The translations under genes and the position numbers were made by a program. The notes below the pieces were generated by a model that saw nothing but the letters and a program-made list of their open reading frames with translations, did no database searches and was not told the origin of the DNA. From Acinetobacter sp. ANC 3781 (lineage in GTDB: Bacteria > Pseudomonadota > Gammaproteobacteria > Pseudomonadales > Moraxellaceae), in assembly GCF_004331285.1 (NCBI RefSeq), contig NZ_SJOH01000008.1, positions 79,768 to 143,767 of the forward strand: 64,000 nucleotides of DNA, in the 5' to 3' direction. Below are positions 1 through 9,322 of the stretch, in pieces; positions within the stretch are counted from its first letter, which is position 1, and each line of letters begins with the position of its first letter.

Positions 1-1
1 T

Positions 2-76
2 GGCGAGTTACACACTGAGATTCATCGTACCGAAAAGGTGCAGCAAAAAATTAATGTTGAAATTTCAGGTTATTAA
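2..76 (+). CDS. C-terminal end of an unidentified protein (partial)
   Basis: An open frame enters from the left edge and encodes about 24 residues, ending in VEISGY before a TAA at 74-76. The gene begins outside the window. Its position directly upstream of dksA would fit sfsA in related genomes, but the fragment is too short to support a name. No terminator is visible after the stop. The following 200 bases are AT-rich and lead to dksA. Confidence 0.5.
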   Translation, partial: GELHTEIHRTEKVQQKINVEISGY

Positions 77-194
77 CTTTTCATTTTGCTTTTTTTCTAT
101 TATTTTATGGCTTCAAAAGAAAGCGTGATAGATGGAATCCAGGCATCAAAGACTATCAAAAAGCATAAAAAGTCTATATGATGACGGCCCTCGA

Positions 195-207
195 AGGAGA
201 ATCTCCT
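195..207. promoter_or_regulatory. Inverted repeat in the dksA upstream region
   Basis: AGGAGA and TCTCCT flank a single A, giving a perfect short inverted repeat about 80 bases before dksA. Downstream, TTGCAT (near 227) and TATAGA (near 251), 18 bases apart, form a plausible sigma-70 promoter. The repeat would then lie just upstream of the -35. No known operator is recognised. Confidence 0.3.
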
Positions 208-285
208 GAGAGTTGGATAAAAACACTTGCATATCACCATATTTTTTGCGTATAGATAATACGTATATGATGAGGAATGTCCTAA

Positions 286-813
286 ATGGCGAATGACAAC
301 CAAAATCAAGTCTTGGACGAACAAACTGATGTTGTAGACGAAAAATCTACAAAACGTGTGCGAAAAACCAAGCCAAAAGCGTCAGAAAGTGGTTCTACTG
401 CTAGCTTATTTGGTATTGCACCTTATCAGCCGAAAAAAAATGAAGAATACATGTCCGAAGGACAGCTTGAACATTTCCGCCAAATTCTTTTGGCATGGAA
501 AGAAGAGCTAATGTCTGAAGTAGATCGTACTTTAAACACGATGCAGGATGAAAATACTGCATTGCCTGACGTCAATGACCGTGCGACACAAGAAGAAGAG
601 TTTGCAATTGAACTCCGTACACGTGACCGTGAGCGTAAATTAATTCGTAAAATTGAGCAATCAATTGAAGCGATTAAAAACGACGACTATGGTTTCTGTG
701 AAACGTGTGGTATTGAAATTGGTCTGCGTCGTCTTGAAGCACGTCCAACTGCAACCCTTTGTATTGACTGCAAAACTCTAGCAGAAATCAAAGAGAAGCA
801 AAATAACGGTTAA
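286..813 (+). CDS. dksA: RNA polymerase-binding transcription factor DksA
   Basis: DksA binds the secondary channel of RNA polymerase and, with ppGpp, adjusts rRNA and amino-acid promoter activity. The 175-residue protein has a poorly conserved N-terminal extension of about 50 residues, then the coiled coil. The coiled-coil tip has the essential acidic pattern D95, D98 and A100, followed by QEEE. A C4 zinc finger uses C138, C141, C159 and C162. The C-terminal half is nearly identical to the enterobacterial protein. gluQRS follows with almost no gap, the classical dksA-gluQRS arrangement. The ATG at 286 is the only start that keeps the full N-terminus. Confidence 0.97.
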   Translation: MANDNQNQVLDEQTDVVDEKSTKRVRKTKPKASESGSTASLFGIAPYQPKKNEEYMSEGQLEHFRQILLAWKEELMSEVDRTLNTMQDENTALPDVNDRATQEEEFAIELRTRDRERKLIRKIEQSIEAIKNDDYGFCETCGIEIGLRRLEARPTATLCIDCKTLAEIKEKQNNG

Positions 814-815
814 TT

Positions 816-1748
816 GTGACTGTTGAGAATCCCTCAGCCGAGCACAACTCGGCTCTTGCGCAGCGGCGAAACGATGTTTCGCTGTCTCGCTACTCAGGTC
901 GGTTTGCGCCATCGCCAACCGGCCCTTTGCATTTTGGCTCACTCATCACCGCTGTGGCCAGTTATTGCGATGCACGTGCGCATAAAGGCAAATGGCTGGT
1001 TCGGATTGAAGATACCGATATTCCGCGTATTTATCCTGGTAGTGAAGCGCATATCCTGCGTTCAATTGAAGCCTTTCAATTAGAAGCTGATGCAGAAATC
1101 ATTTTCCAAAAAGACCGCCTAGACATCTACGATGCTGTGATTGATCAACTGCATCAAAAGCATCTGGTCTATGCCTGCCAATGTACCCGCAAAATGTTGG
1201 GTTCCAATCATATCTATGCCGGAACTTGCCGTGATTTAAAGCTACCTTTTGAGCAGCAAGCGATTCGTGTCAAAGTATCCGATCAAGAAATTTGCTTCAG
1301 TGATCGCCTGCAAGGTACACACTGTTCTAATCTGCAACACGAGCTCGGTGATTTTGTGCTCAAGCGTCGTGATGGCATTATTAACTATCAACTGGCTGTG
1401 GTGGTGGATGATTATCTGCAAGGCATGACTCATGTCGTGCGTGGTGCAGACCTGCTGGATAACACTGAACGGCAAATCTGGCTTGGTTCAGTATTGGATT
1501 ATCCCAAACTTGAATATATGCACCTGCCCTTGGCGATGAACGATCAGGGACAAAAGCTCTCTAAACAGAACATGGCGCAAGCGCTCGATCTCAACCGTGC
1601 ACCTGAATTACTCCAACAAGCGATTCGCGCCTTGCATCAAGCTGAAGTTGATTTGGACACCCCAGAACGTATGCTCAAGCAAGCCATTGCCCAGTGGGAT
1701 ATACAACAGATTCCCCACACAATGCAACTGCAAGGCACTTATTTATAA
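816..1748 (+). CDS. gluQRS: Glutamyl-Q tRNA(Asp) synthetase
   Basis: This GluRS-like enzyme lacks the anticodon-binding domain and attaches glutamate to the queuosine of tRNA(Asp). The catalytic core begins at about residue 28 with GRFAPSPTGPLHFGS (the HIGH-type motif). The KMSKS-type motif appears as KLSKQ near residue 249. A zinc site is suggested by the CQC and YAGTC pattern around residues 120-138. The only standard in-frame start before the core is the GTG at 816, three bases after the dksA stop. This gives an unusual 27-residue leader that lies over two DNA hairpins (836-854 and 866-882). Translational coupling to dksA is likely. Confidence 0.93.
   Translation: MTVENPSAEHNSALAQRRNDVSLSRYSGRFAPSPTGPLHFGSLITAVASYCDARAHKGKWLVRIEDTDIPRIYPGSEAHILRSIEAFQLEADAEIIFQKDRLDIYDAVIDQLHQKHLVYACQCTRKMLGSNHIYAGTCRDLKLPFEQQAIRVKVSDQEICFSDRLQGTHCSNLQHELGDFVLKRRDGIINYQLAVVVDDYLQGMTHVVRGADLLDNTERQIWLGSVLDYPKLEYMHLPLAMNDQGQKLSKQNMAQALDLNRAPELLQQAIRALHQAEVDLDTPERMLKQAIAQWDIQQIPHTMQLQGTYL
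836..882. repeat. Two adjacent palindromes at the start of gluQRS
   Basis: AGCCGAG/CTCGGCT (836-842 and 848-854) and GCGAAAC/GTTTCGC (866-872 and 876-882) form two close hairpins. They lie in what would be the dksA-gluQRS spacer in relatives. Here the same bases are translated as a non-conserved leader of gluQRS. They resemble a small dispersed palindromic unit, but copies elsewhere cannot be checked here. Confidence 0.5.
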
Positions 1749-1798
1749 CATCAAAAATGCGCTAAGCTAAAAGACAAAACTTAAAAAGAGTTCAGGCT

Positions 1799-2032
1799 AT
1801 GTTTTTTATTTTTGGAATGGGTCCGAAAACTAAAGTCGTCGAGAAAAGTCAGTTTGTTTGTCCGGTCTGCAGAAGCAGAAGTGCCTATGAACTAAAACAA
1901 CAGCGTAATTATTTTTCTTTATTTTTTATCCCACTGATTCCCCTTTCAAAGGCGAAAGGAGAATTCGTGAAATGTCTGAATTGTGGCACCGAGATGCCGA
2001 GTACAGTATTAACCCATACCCAGCAGAATTGA
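1799..2032 (+). CDS. Small zinc-ribbon domain protein
   Basis: A 77-residue protein with a CPVC pair near residue 22 and a CLNC pair near residue 59, a typical four-cysteine zinc ribbon. A short hydrophobic stretch (YFSLFFIPLIPLSK) lies between the pairs. Proteins of this zinc-ribbon type are widespread, and their function is not established. It sits about 50 bases after gluQRS and converges with ftsW, whose stop is only 14 bases away. The base pattern is normal for the region. No partner is evident. Confidence 0.75.
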   Translation: MFFIFGMGPKTKVVEKSQFVCPVCRSRSAYELKQQRNYFSLFFIPLIPLSKAKGEFVKCLNCGTEMPSTVLTHTQQN

Positions 2033-2046
2033 TCATCAGATTCAAG

Positions 2047-3243
2047 CTAGAAGCTGGATTCTTCTTTACTCGGGTTGGCTTTTTGAGTAGTGGCATCAAT
2101 TTTCAGCACTAAACTGATCATCACGGCACACATAATTAATGATGAACCGCCATAACTGATAAACGGCAGGGTCAAACCTTTGGTTGGCAGCATCCCCATA
2201 TTCATGCCTGCATTGACCAGAATTTGCAGCAAGAAAATAATGCTAATACCGTAGGCCAAATAGCCTGCACGCAAATACTGATGCTGCAAAGCACGATGAC
2301 CGATTTTGATACAACAGACCAGCATCGTAAAGGATAAGATCAATACGGTACTGATGCCAAGGAAACCGAACTCTTCACCTAAAATCGCCAGCATAAAGTC
2401 GGTATGCGCTTCTGGAAGATAGGACATTTTCTGAATACTGTGTCCCAGTCCAACCCCAGCCCATTCACCCCGGCCAAAGGCCATCAGGGCATTGGAAAGC
2501 TGATAACCAGTACCTAAGGGATCAGCCCAAGGATCGGTAAAAGACAAGGCCCGTTGTAAACGGTAGGGCTCAAAGATAATCGCAGCTCCTAAACCCAGGA
2601 TAATTGCCAGCATAAAACCGATGAACTGAATCGGTGGTGCACCTGCTAAAAAGAACACCCCTAAAATCATCAAGACAATCACTGCAGTTGCGCCCAAGTC
2701 CGGTTCCGCCAGGATTAAACCGACGGTAATTACCATGACTCCACCTAAGCGGAACAGACCGGACAGATTATTACGAACTTCTTCTGCCCTGCGTACTACA
2801 TAGTCTGCAGTAAAGATAGCCATCATGACCTTGGCGACTTCGGATGCCTGCAAGGTAAAGCCAGCAATACGAATCCATCGGGTTGAACCATTGACCTCGG
2901 TGCCGACAACCAACACCACAGCGAGCAATAGAATGGTCATAATCCATAATGGAAAGGTATTATTGAACCAGATATTGAGCGAGACTTTATAAGTCAGAAA
3001 TGCTGCAATGCCTGCCACTAAAATTGAAATTCCGTGTCGGATCACAAAATGAAACGGATTTTCATGTAAACGGTCGGCATAGGGCATCGATGCTGATGCC
3101 ACCATGATTGAGCCGATACAAAGTAAAGCAATCACACAAAAAATCAGTACATTACGTGACGTAACTTCAGCGGGGATTTTGGCTCCCCACTCATTATAGA
3201 CCTGATTAATTTTACCTATGGTCGTCTGAGCTAACCCAGCCAT
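2047..3243 (-). CDS. ftsW: Peptidoglycan glycosyltransferase FtsW
   Basis: FtsW is the SEDS-family septal glycan polymerase that works with PBP3 in the divisome. The 398-residue protein has about ten membrane segments and the conserved SEDS motifs, including GTEVNGSTRWI near residue 115, EPDLGATAV near 180 and LPFISYGGSSL near the C-terminus. The N-terminal cytoplasmic stretch is about 30 residues. It follows murD on the same strand with a gap of 21 bases, so the two are probably co-transcribed. The murD-ftsW pair stands here apart from the rest of a dcw cluster. Confidence 0.95.
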   Translation of the reverse strand: MAGLAQTTIGKINQVYNEWGAKIPAEVTSRNVLIFCVIALLCIGSIMVASASMPYADRLHENPFHFVIRHGISILVAGIAAFLTYKVSLNIWFNNTFPLWIMTILLLAVVLVVGTEVNGSTRWIRIAGFTLQASEVAKVMMAIFTADYVVRRAEEVRNNLSGLFRLGGVMVITVGLILAEPDLGATAVIVLMILGVFFLAGAPPIQFIGFMLAIILGLGAAIIFEPYRLQRALSFTDPWADPLGTGYQLSNALMAFGRGEWAGVGLGHSIQKMSYLPEAHTDFMLAILGEEFGFLGISTVLILSFTMLVCCIKIGHRALQHQYLRAGYLAYGISIIFLLQILVNAGMNMGMLPTKGLTLPFISYGGSSLIMCAVMISLVLKIDATTQKANPSKEESSF

Positions 3244-3264
3244 ACAACGTTCCTTATCATTCTT

Positions 3265-4635
<1,371 letters not shown>

Positions 4636-4720
4636 TTAAAACTGACAAAATGTTAGCACTTTGCTCTTTTGAATGCTTTTTCTGTTTTGACTTTATGCGT
4701 CTTTTTTTGTGTCCGCGCGT

Positions 4721-4752
4721 AAAAAAACCGTCATAAAAGACGGTTTTTTTGA
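4721..4752. terminator. Bidirectional rho-independent terminator
   Basis: AAAAAAACCGTC and GACGGTTTTTTT form a strong stem with a short loop between murD and the feo operon tail. On the minus strand it ends the feo transcript after the 82-residue gene. A-runs and T-runs flank the stem on both sides. Confidence 0.85.
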
Positions 4753-4772
4753 ATTGGGCGAAAATTAAAAAA

Positions 4773-5021
4773 TTACTTCCATTTTACCGCTTGAACTTCC
4801 GGTCTTTTCTGAGTGTCTTCCGTTGCAGAACATCCACAGCCTCCGCTACAACCTAAAAGCATGGCAGGTTTTAACCACTTGGCCAGAGTGGACCACCCTT
4901 GCTTATCACAAAAACTGGACAACTTCATGAAGACTGAGTTTGCCGTCTGAGGAAACACTTTCTTGAAGACCACAATTGCACTCCAAATCACCAATGCCGC
5001 AACAATCACAACTTCAATCAT
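4773..5021 (-). CDS. Cys-rich single-pass membrane peptide of the feo operon
   Basis: An 82-residue protein. Residues 3-20 form one membrane segment, and a basic/amphipathic stretch follows. Near residues 57-66 is a compact cysteine cluster, CSGGCGCS, then a polar tail. A good Shine-Dalgarno (AGGAG) lies six bases before the ATG. It starts 48 bases after feoB and shares the operon terminator. Its layout recalls the FeoB-associated Cys-rich membrane proteins and the short third Feo partner of other bacteria. It is not a winged-helix FeoC. An iron-handling accessory role is inferred only from position and the cysteines. Confidence 0.7.
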   Translation of the reverse strand: MIEVVIVAALVIWSAIVVFKKVFPQTANSVFMKLSSFCDKQGWSTLAKWLKPAMLLGCSGGCGCSATEDTQKRPEVQAVKWK

Positions 5022-5069
5022 CTCAATCTCCTGTACAGATTATTTTTAAGTCAACTTAGCCCGATTCAC

Positions 5070-6926
5070 TTAACCCAAATAGTACGATGCAATTTGATAG
5101 GTCAGGAACGACATCAAATAAGCCAGACCAAATAAATAAGCGGTCATAAAGCTCACGGTTTTCCATGAACCTGTTTCACGTTTCACCGTTGCCAAGGTTG
5201 CCAGACAATGCGGTGCATAAATAAACCAGACCAAAAGCGATAAACCGGTTGCTAGCGACCAGCCAAGGCTGCCATCACTGCTAATAATAGATGCCAAACC
5301 TTGCGATATTGCATCATCATTGGCTGCAGACAAGGCATAAACCGTGCCCAATGCAGCCACCACCACTTCACGTGCCGCCATGGCAGGAATCAAGGCAATA
5401 CAGATCTGCCAGTTAAAGCCCAGCGGGGCAAAAATCGGTTGCATCACGTGTCCGAGCATACCTGCGAGCGAATAATCAATTGCAGGTAAAGTCGCGCCTT
5501 CTGGAGGCTGCGGAAAAGTACACAGGAACCAAAGCAAAATAGACAACGCGAAGATGATGCCACCGACACGTTTCAAGAAAATTTTGCCGCGATCCAGCAA
5601 ACCAATCCAAATACTTTTCACGTCGGGAAAACGGTAGCTTGGCAATTCCATCAGCAACATATGTTGTGATTTGTCTTTTTGGAAAAACTTTAAGATGAAA
5701 GAAACAATCAGTGCGCTGACAATTCCGGCCATGTATAAAGCAAACAGCACCAGACCCTGCAGGTTAAACACACCCCAAACCATATATTCCGGAATAAAGG
5801 CGGCAATGAGTAGCGCATATACCGGTAGACGTGCAGAACAGGTCATCAGCGGTGCAACAAAAATCGTGGTTAAACGATCTCGCGGGTCGCTAATACTGCG
5901 GGTTGCCATAATTCCAGGGACGGCACAGGCAAAACTGGATAGTAACGGGATAAAGGCACGACCTGAAAGACCGGCTTTAAACATCAGCTTATCCAGCAAG
6001 AACGCAGCGCGCGGCAAATAACCTGATTCTTCTAGGACTAGAATGAAGAAGAACAGAATCAAAATTTGTGGCAGGAACACCACCACCCCGCCCGCACCAG
6101 CAATGATGCCATCCACCACCAAACTGTTCAGTAGTGGATGTGAAATATGCTGTCCAACGAATTCACCGAACCAACCAAAGAAGGCTTCAATCCCGTCCAT
6201 AAACGGTGCAGCCCAAGCAAATACCGCCTGGAACACCACAAACATCATCAGCGCAAGACTGACCAAACCGAAGACTGGATGTAAAAATATTTTATCGAGA
6301 AAGTCAGAACGCTTATCTTCCTGATCGACTGAATGCACCACATCATGCAAAATCGTGCTGATTTTCTGATGATTGTCGCCAGTTAAGCCACTGAGTTCAG
6401 TATGGGGAATCGAATATTTACCTTGATCGAGCGCATTCATCAGGTTTTCAATACCTGAATTACGCACCGCAACCGTTTCCACCACCGGAATACCTAAACG
6501 TTCCGCCAATTTTTGCGTATTGATTTGCATGCCACGGCGACGTGCTTCATCCATCATGTTCAGTACAAGCAGAATCGGACGACCCAACGCGATCATTTCC
6601 AAAACTAAACCTAAATGCAGTTTCAGATTGGTGGCATCAACCACACATAAGAATGCATCTTGCTGCCCTTCTTCAGCAATTTTTCCTTGTACCACATCGC
6701 GGGTAATTGCTTCATCCGGACTGGTCGCATCCAAGCTATAAGTTCCAGGTAAATCCAGAACACGAACCGGTTTACCAGATGGTAAGGTAAACTGCCCGAC
6801 CTTACGTTCAACTGTGACACCGGCATAATTGGCAACCTTTTGCCGGGTACCGGTCAAATGGTTAAATAATGATGTTTTACCGCAGTTCGGGTTACCTACC
6901 AGGGCAATACGTAGCGCATCACTCAT
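5070..6926 (-). CDS. feoB: Ferrous iron transport GTPase/permease FeoB
   Basis: FeoB imports Fe(II) across the inner membrane. The 618-residue protein starts with a G domain: P-loop GNPNCGKT at 11-18, DLPG switch near 58 and the NMMD base motif near 123. A helical GDI-like region follows, then a membrane domain with two Gate motifs; AFIPLLSSFACAVPGIMATR marks the first. Its ATG overlaps the feoA stop in an ATGA, which indicates translational coupling. It is somewhat shorter than enterobacterial FeoB (about 770 residues), with less C-terminal sequence. Confidence 0.96.
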   Translation of the reverse strand: MSDALRIALVGNPNCGKTSLFNHLTGTRQKVANYAGVTVERKVGQFTLPSGKPVRVLDLPGTYSLDATSPDEAITRDVVQGKIAEEGQQDAFLCVVDATNLKLHLGLVLEMIALGRPILLVLNMMDEARRRGMQINTQKLAERLGIPVVETVAVRNSGIENLMNALDQGKYSIPHTELSGLTGDNHQKISTILHDVVHSVDQEDKRSDFLDKIFLHPVFGLVSLALMMFVVFQAVFAWAAPFMDGIEAFFGWFGEFVGQHISHPLLNSLVVDGIIAGAGGVVVFLPQILILFFFILVLEESGYLPRAAFLLDKLMFKAGLSGRAFIPLLSSFACAVPGIMATRSISDPRDRLTTIFVAPLMTCSARLPVYALLIAAFIPEYMVWGVFNLQGLVLFALYMAGIVSALIVSFILKFFQKDKSQHMLLMELPSYRFPDVKSIWIGLLDRGKIFLKRVGGIIFALSILLWFLCTFPQPPEGATLPAIDYSLAGMLGHVMQPIFAPLGFNWQICIALIPAMAAREVVVAALGTVYALSAANDDAISQGLASIISSDGSLGWSLATGLSLLVWFIYAPHCLATLATVKRETGSWKTVSFMTAYLFGLAYLMSFLTYQIASYYLG

Positions 6927-7186
6927 GCAGGTGCTCCCTCAAGATTAATTTCAATTTTTTCAGCTTCAACTTTACGCAGTGCGAATCGGGTAAATCCAAC
7001 TTGAATCAAAATCGGATCACCACCAAAAATACCTTTGGTAATCACCTGGACTTTTGTGCCCGGAACAAAACCTAGAGTTTCTAAACGGCTTGCGACCAAA
7101 TCGTTTTGAGAAATATTGCCATCTAAAGTTCTGTTGACTTTGCTGATGATGGCCGTTTGTTGCACTTTTAAATCAGATAAACGCAC
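6923..7186 (-). CDS. feoA: Ferrous iron transport protein FeoA
   Basis: FeoA is the small cytoplasmic SH3-like partner of FeoB. I place the start at the GTG at 7184-7186, giving 87 residues (MRLSDLKVQQ...). AGGA lies nine bases upstream, and the product matches normal FeoA length. A longer in-frame extension to 7408 is open but encodes non-conserved sequence over the promoter and into the divergent xerD, so I reject it. The C-terminal core has LGFVPGTKVQVI and DPILIQVGFTRFALR, both typical of FeoA. The stop overlaps the feoB start. Confidence 0.93.
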   Translation of the reverse strand: MRLSDLKVQQTAIISKVNRTLDGNISQNDLVASRLETLGFVPGTKVQVITKGIFGGDPILIQVGFTRFALRKVEAEKIEINLEGAPA

Positions 7187-7213
7187 CGCATCTAATCCTA
7201 AAATATTTTGAAC

Positions 7214-7243
7214 AGTATACAAACAAATGAGAATAATTACCAA
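7214..7243 (-). promoter_or_regulatory. feoA promoter overlapped by a Fur-like box
   Basis: On the minus strand TTGGTA (7243-7238) and TATACT (7219-7214) form a -35/-10 pair with an 18-base spacer. The spacer and -35 overlap a 19-base element at 7223-7241 that matches the classical Fur box GATAATGATAATCATTATC at about 13 of 19 positions. A site here would let iron-loaded Fur block the feo operon. Binding is inferred. Confidence 0.6.
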
Positions 7244-7357
7244 GTAAGGTTTGATTCCAATTCTCATCTGTCTACTCAGATCGACATTCGCAAGGAATTG
7301 TTCTAAATTGACCGAAGCCAAGAAAAACTTGGATTTTTCATTCAATGTAGAAGTGTC

Positions 7358-8275
7358 ATGCTTAATAAAAAACCTCGTATTCCTGCTCCGGTGAGCATTC
7401 CTGAACATTTAAGTTTTTTACAGGGTTTCCGAGATTATTTAATTGCACAAACCGTCAGTCCGCATACTCGCAATGCCTATCTGTCTGATTTAGTTCAATG
7501 TAGTGAATGCAATTCGAATTCAATGCCGGATTGGAACAGTGATGACATTTCTGATGTTCTACTGGCGTTAACCAAACAAGGCAAAAGTCCGCGCTCGATT
7601 GCCCGATCACTTTCTGCATTGCGTTCTTTTTATAAGTTTTTACGTGAACAAAAACTTCGCTCCGACAATCCTGTGGCAACCCATAAAACGCCTAAAATTG
7701 GCCGTTCACTCCCCAAAGATATCTCTGAAAAAGAAGTGGAAGCCTTAATTCATGCTCCGGATATTGAAACGGCTTTGGGTTTACGTGACCGTGCCATGCT
7801 TGAAGTGCTTTATGCTTGTGGGTTACGGGTAACTGAATTACTTAATTTGCGCCTTGAACTGATTAATTTAAAACAGGGCTATTTACGTATTGTCGGTAAA
7901 GGTAATAAAGAACGCTTGGTGCCTTTAGGACAAATGGCCTGTGAATGGATTGAGAAATATCTGAATGAAGCACGTCCCAGTTTATATAAATCTGCCACCG
8001 ACTATGTTTTTTTAACCCAGCACGGCGGCATTATGAGCCGACAAAATTTTTGGTATGCAATCAAACGCTATGCGCTACAAGCAGGCGTACAAGCCGAACT
8101 TTCTCCGCATACTTTACGGCATGCCTTTGCCACCCATTTACTCAATCATGGCGCAGACTTACGTGTCGTTCAGATGTTATTGGGGCATAGTGATTTATCT
8201 ACCACGCAAATTTACACTCATGTTGCCCAAGTTCGAATGCAGCAACTGCATGCTACCCATCACCCGCGTGCTTAG
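7358..8275 (+). CDS. xerD: Site-specific tyrosine recombinase XerD
   Basis: XerC and XerD resolve chromosome dimers at dif. This 305-residue protein has an N-terminal SAM-like core-binding domain (residues 20-105) and a C-terminal catalytic domain. The catalytic arginine lies in ACGLRVTELL, the HxLRH box is SPHTLRHAFATHLLNHG, and the tyrosine nucleophile is Y286 in TTQIYTHV. The C-terminus (QQLHATHHPRA) resembles XerD rather than XerC, and a DsbC-like gene follows as in E. coli xerD-dsbC. It is divergent from feoA, with 171 bases between the starts. Confidence 0.9.
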   Translation: MLNKKPRIPAPVSIPEHLSFLQGFRDYLIAQTVSPHTRNAYLSDLVQCSECNSNSMPDWNSDDISDVLLALTKQGKSPRSIARSLSALRSFYKFLREQKLRSDNPVATHKTPKIGRSLPKDISEKEVEALIHAPDIETALGLRDRAMLEVLYACGLRVTELLNLRLELINLKQGYLRIVGKGNKERLVPLGQMACEWIEKYLNEARPSLYKSATDYVFLTQHGGIMSRQNFWYAIKRYALQAGVQAELSPHTLRHAFATHLLNHGADLRVVQMLLGHSDLSTTQIYTHVAQVRMQQLHATHHPRA

Positions 8276-8383
8276 CCTGATCTTCATTGATCATCTAAGA
8301 CCAAGAAGTGTTAACGAGCCTGGCTTTTTTTTTGTTATGCTAGGCCACCAATTTTTATTTAAAGCTAAAAGAAAGGGTTATTT

Positions 8384-9199
8384 ATGTCATTTACCCGCTC
8401 AAAATTTTTTATTGCATCTACCTTGGCAAGCAGTCTGGCAATCACTGCTTGTTCCAACTCAAATAACGATGAAAAGAAGCAAGGTACTTTAACTGCGAGT
8501 GCACCTGCAACCGGACAGGCATCGAACATTTCCGAGCGAAATGCACAGCAGCGTTTGATTAACACCTTGCAACAGCACTTTAAAAAAGCCAATATCAATG
8601 CCAAAGTGCTGGATATTAAAGCCACTGAAGTACCGAATCTGTATTGGGTCAACCTTGAAGGCATGTCATCTGTTTATGCAACCGCAGATGGGAAATACAT
8701 TATTCAGGGCGACGTGCTTCGTTTGGGCGACAGCAAAATTCACAATGTCAGTGAAAACCTGCAATCCGCAGCCAACAAAAAGCTTCTGGCTGGCTTAAAA
8801 ACTGAAGATCTTCTAGTTTATAAGGCGCAAGGTAAAACTAAACATATTGTGTATGTGTTTACCGATGCCAGCTGCCCGTATTGCCATAAACTGCATGAAC
8901 ACATGAGCGAAATTAATGCCAAAGGCATTGAAGTACGTTATATCGCATGGCCACGTGGCGAACAGTTCATGCCAGCCATGGAAAGCGTGTGGTGCAGTGA
9001 AGATCGTCAGGCTGCCTTTAACCAGGCCATTGCCGGTGCGCCTCTTGCTCCTGCAACCTGTAAAAACCCAGTCCGGGCGCAATACCAATTGGGTCTGAAT
9101 ATGGGCGTAAATGGTACGCCGGCAATTTACAATGAAGATGGAGTTTATTTAGGCGGATATCTTTCTCCTAGCGAATTGGTAGAACGTTTAAATAACTAA
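8384..9199 (+). CDS. dsbC: DsbC-like thiol:disulfide interchange lipoprotein
   Basis: A DsbC/G-family disulfide isomerase or reductase of the envelope. Residues 1-22 are a signal peptide ending in a lipobox (LAITAC) with C23 as the predicted lipidated cysteine. A low-complexity linker and a DsbC-type dimerisation domain (about 50-125) follow. The thioredoxin fold has CPYC at 164-167 and a cis-proline loop, NGTPAIY, near residue 245. A second cysteine pair lies downstream. Enterobacterial DsbC is a soluble periplasmic protein, so predicted lipidation is a difference. It stands between xerD and hom. Confidence 0.85.
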   Translation: MSFTRSKFFIASTLASSLAITACSNSNNDEKKQGTLTASAPATGQASNISERNAQQRLINTLQQHFKKANINAKVLDIKATEVPNLYWVNLEGMSSVYATADGKYIIQGDVLRLGDSKIHNVSENLQSAANKKLLAGLKTEDLLVYKAQGKTKHIVYVFTDASCPYCHKLHEHMSEINAKGIEVRYIAWPRGEQFMPAMESVWCSEDRQAAFNQAIAGAPLAPATCKNPVRAQYQLGLNMGVNGTPAIYNEDGVYLGGYLSPSELVERLNN

Positions 9200-9322
9200 T
9201 TTTTATTCGTTAAATTACTGTTTTTTATAGTTGAAGATAAAATTATTTCTTTCCTAGAGTCTCATGCTTTTTTTAGCTATGATCTAGGTTCGCTTAAAAT
9301 TGATTAGATATTGGAGTGTGAC

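Noticed and set aside
2..76. Naming the left-edge fragment sfsA
   Set aside because: Only 24 residues are visible and they do not clearly match the known C-terminus.
7187..7408. N-terminal extension of feoA to 161 residues
   Set aside because: It covers the Fur-like box and promoter, overlaps the divergent xerD start and encodes non-conserved sequence; the GTG at 7186 has AGGA in place and gives the normal FeoA length.
7358..8275. Naming the recombinase xerC
   Set aside because: The C-terminal sequence and the adjacent dsbC-like gene match XerD better.
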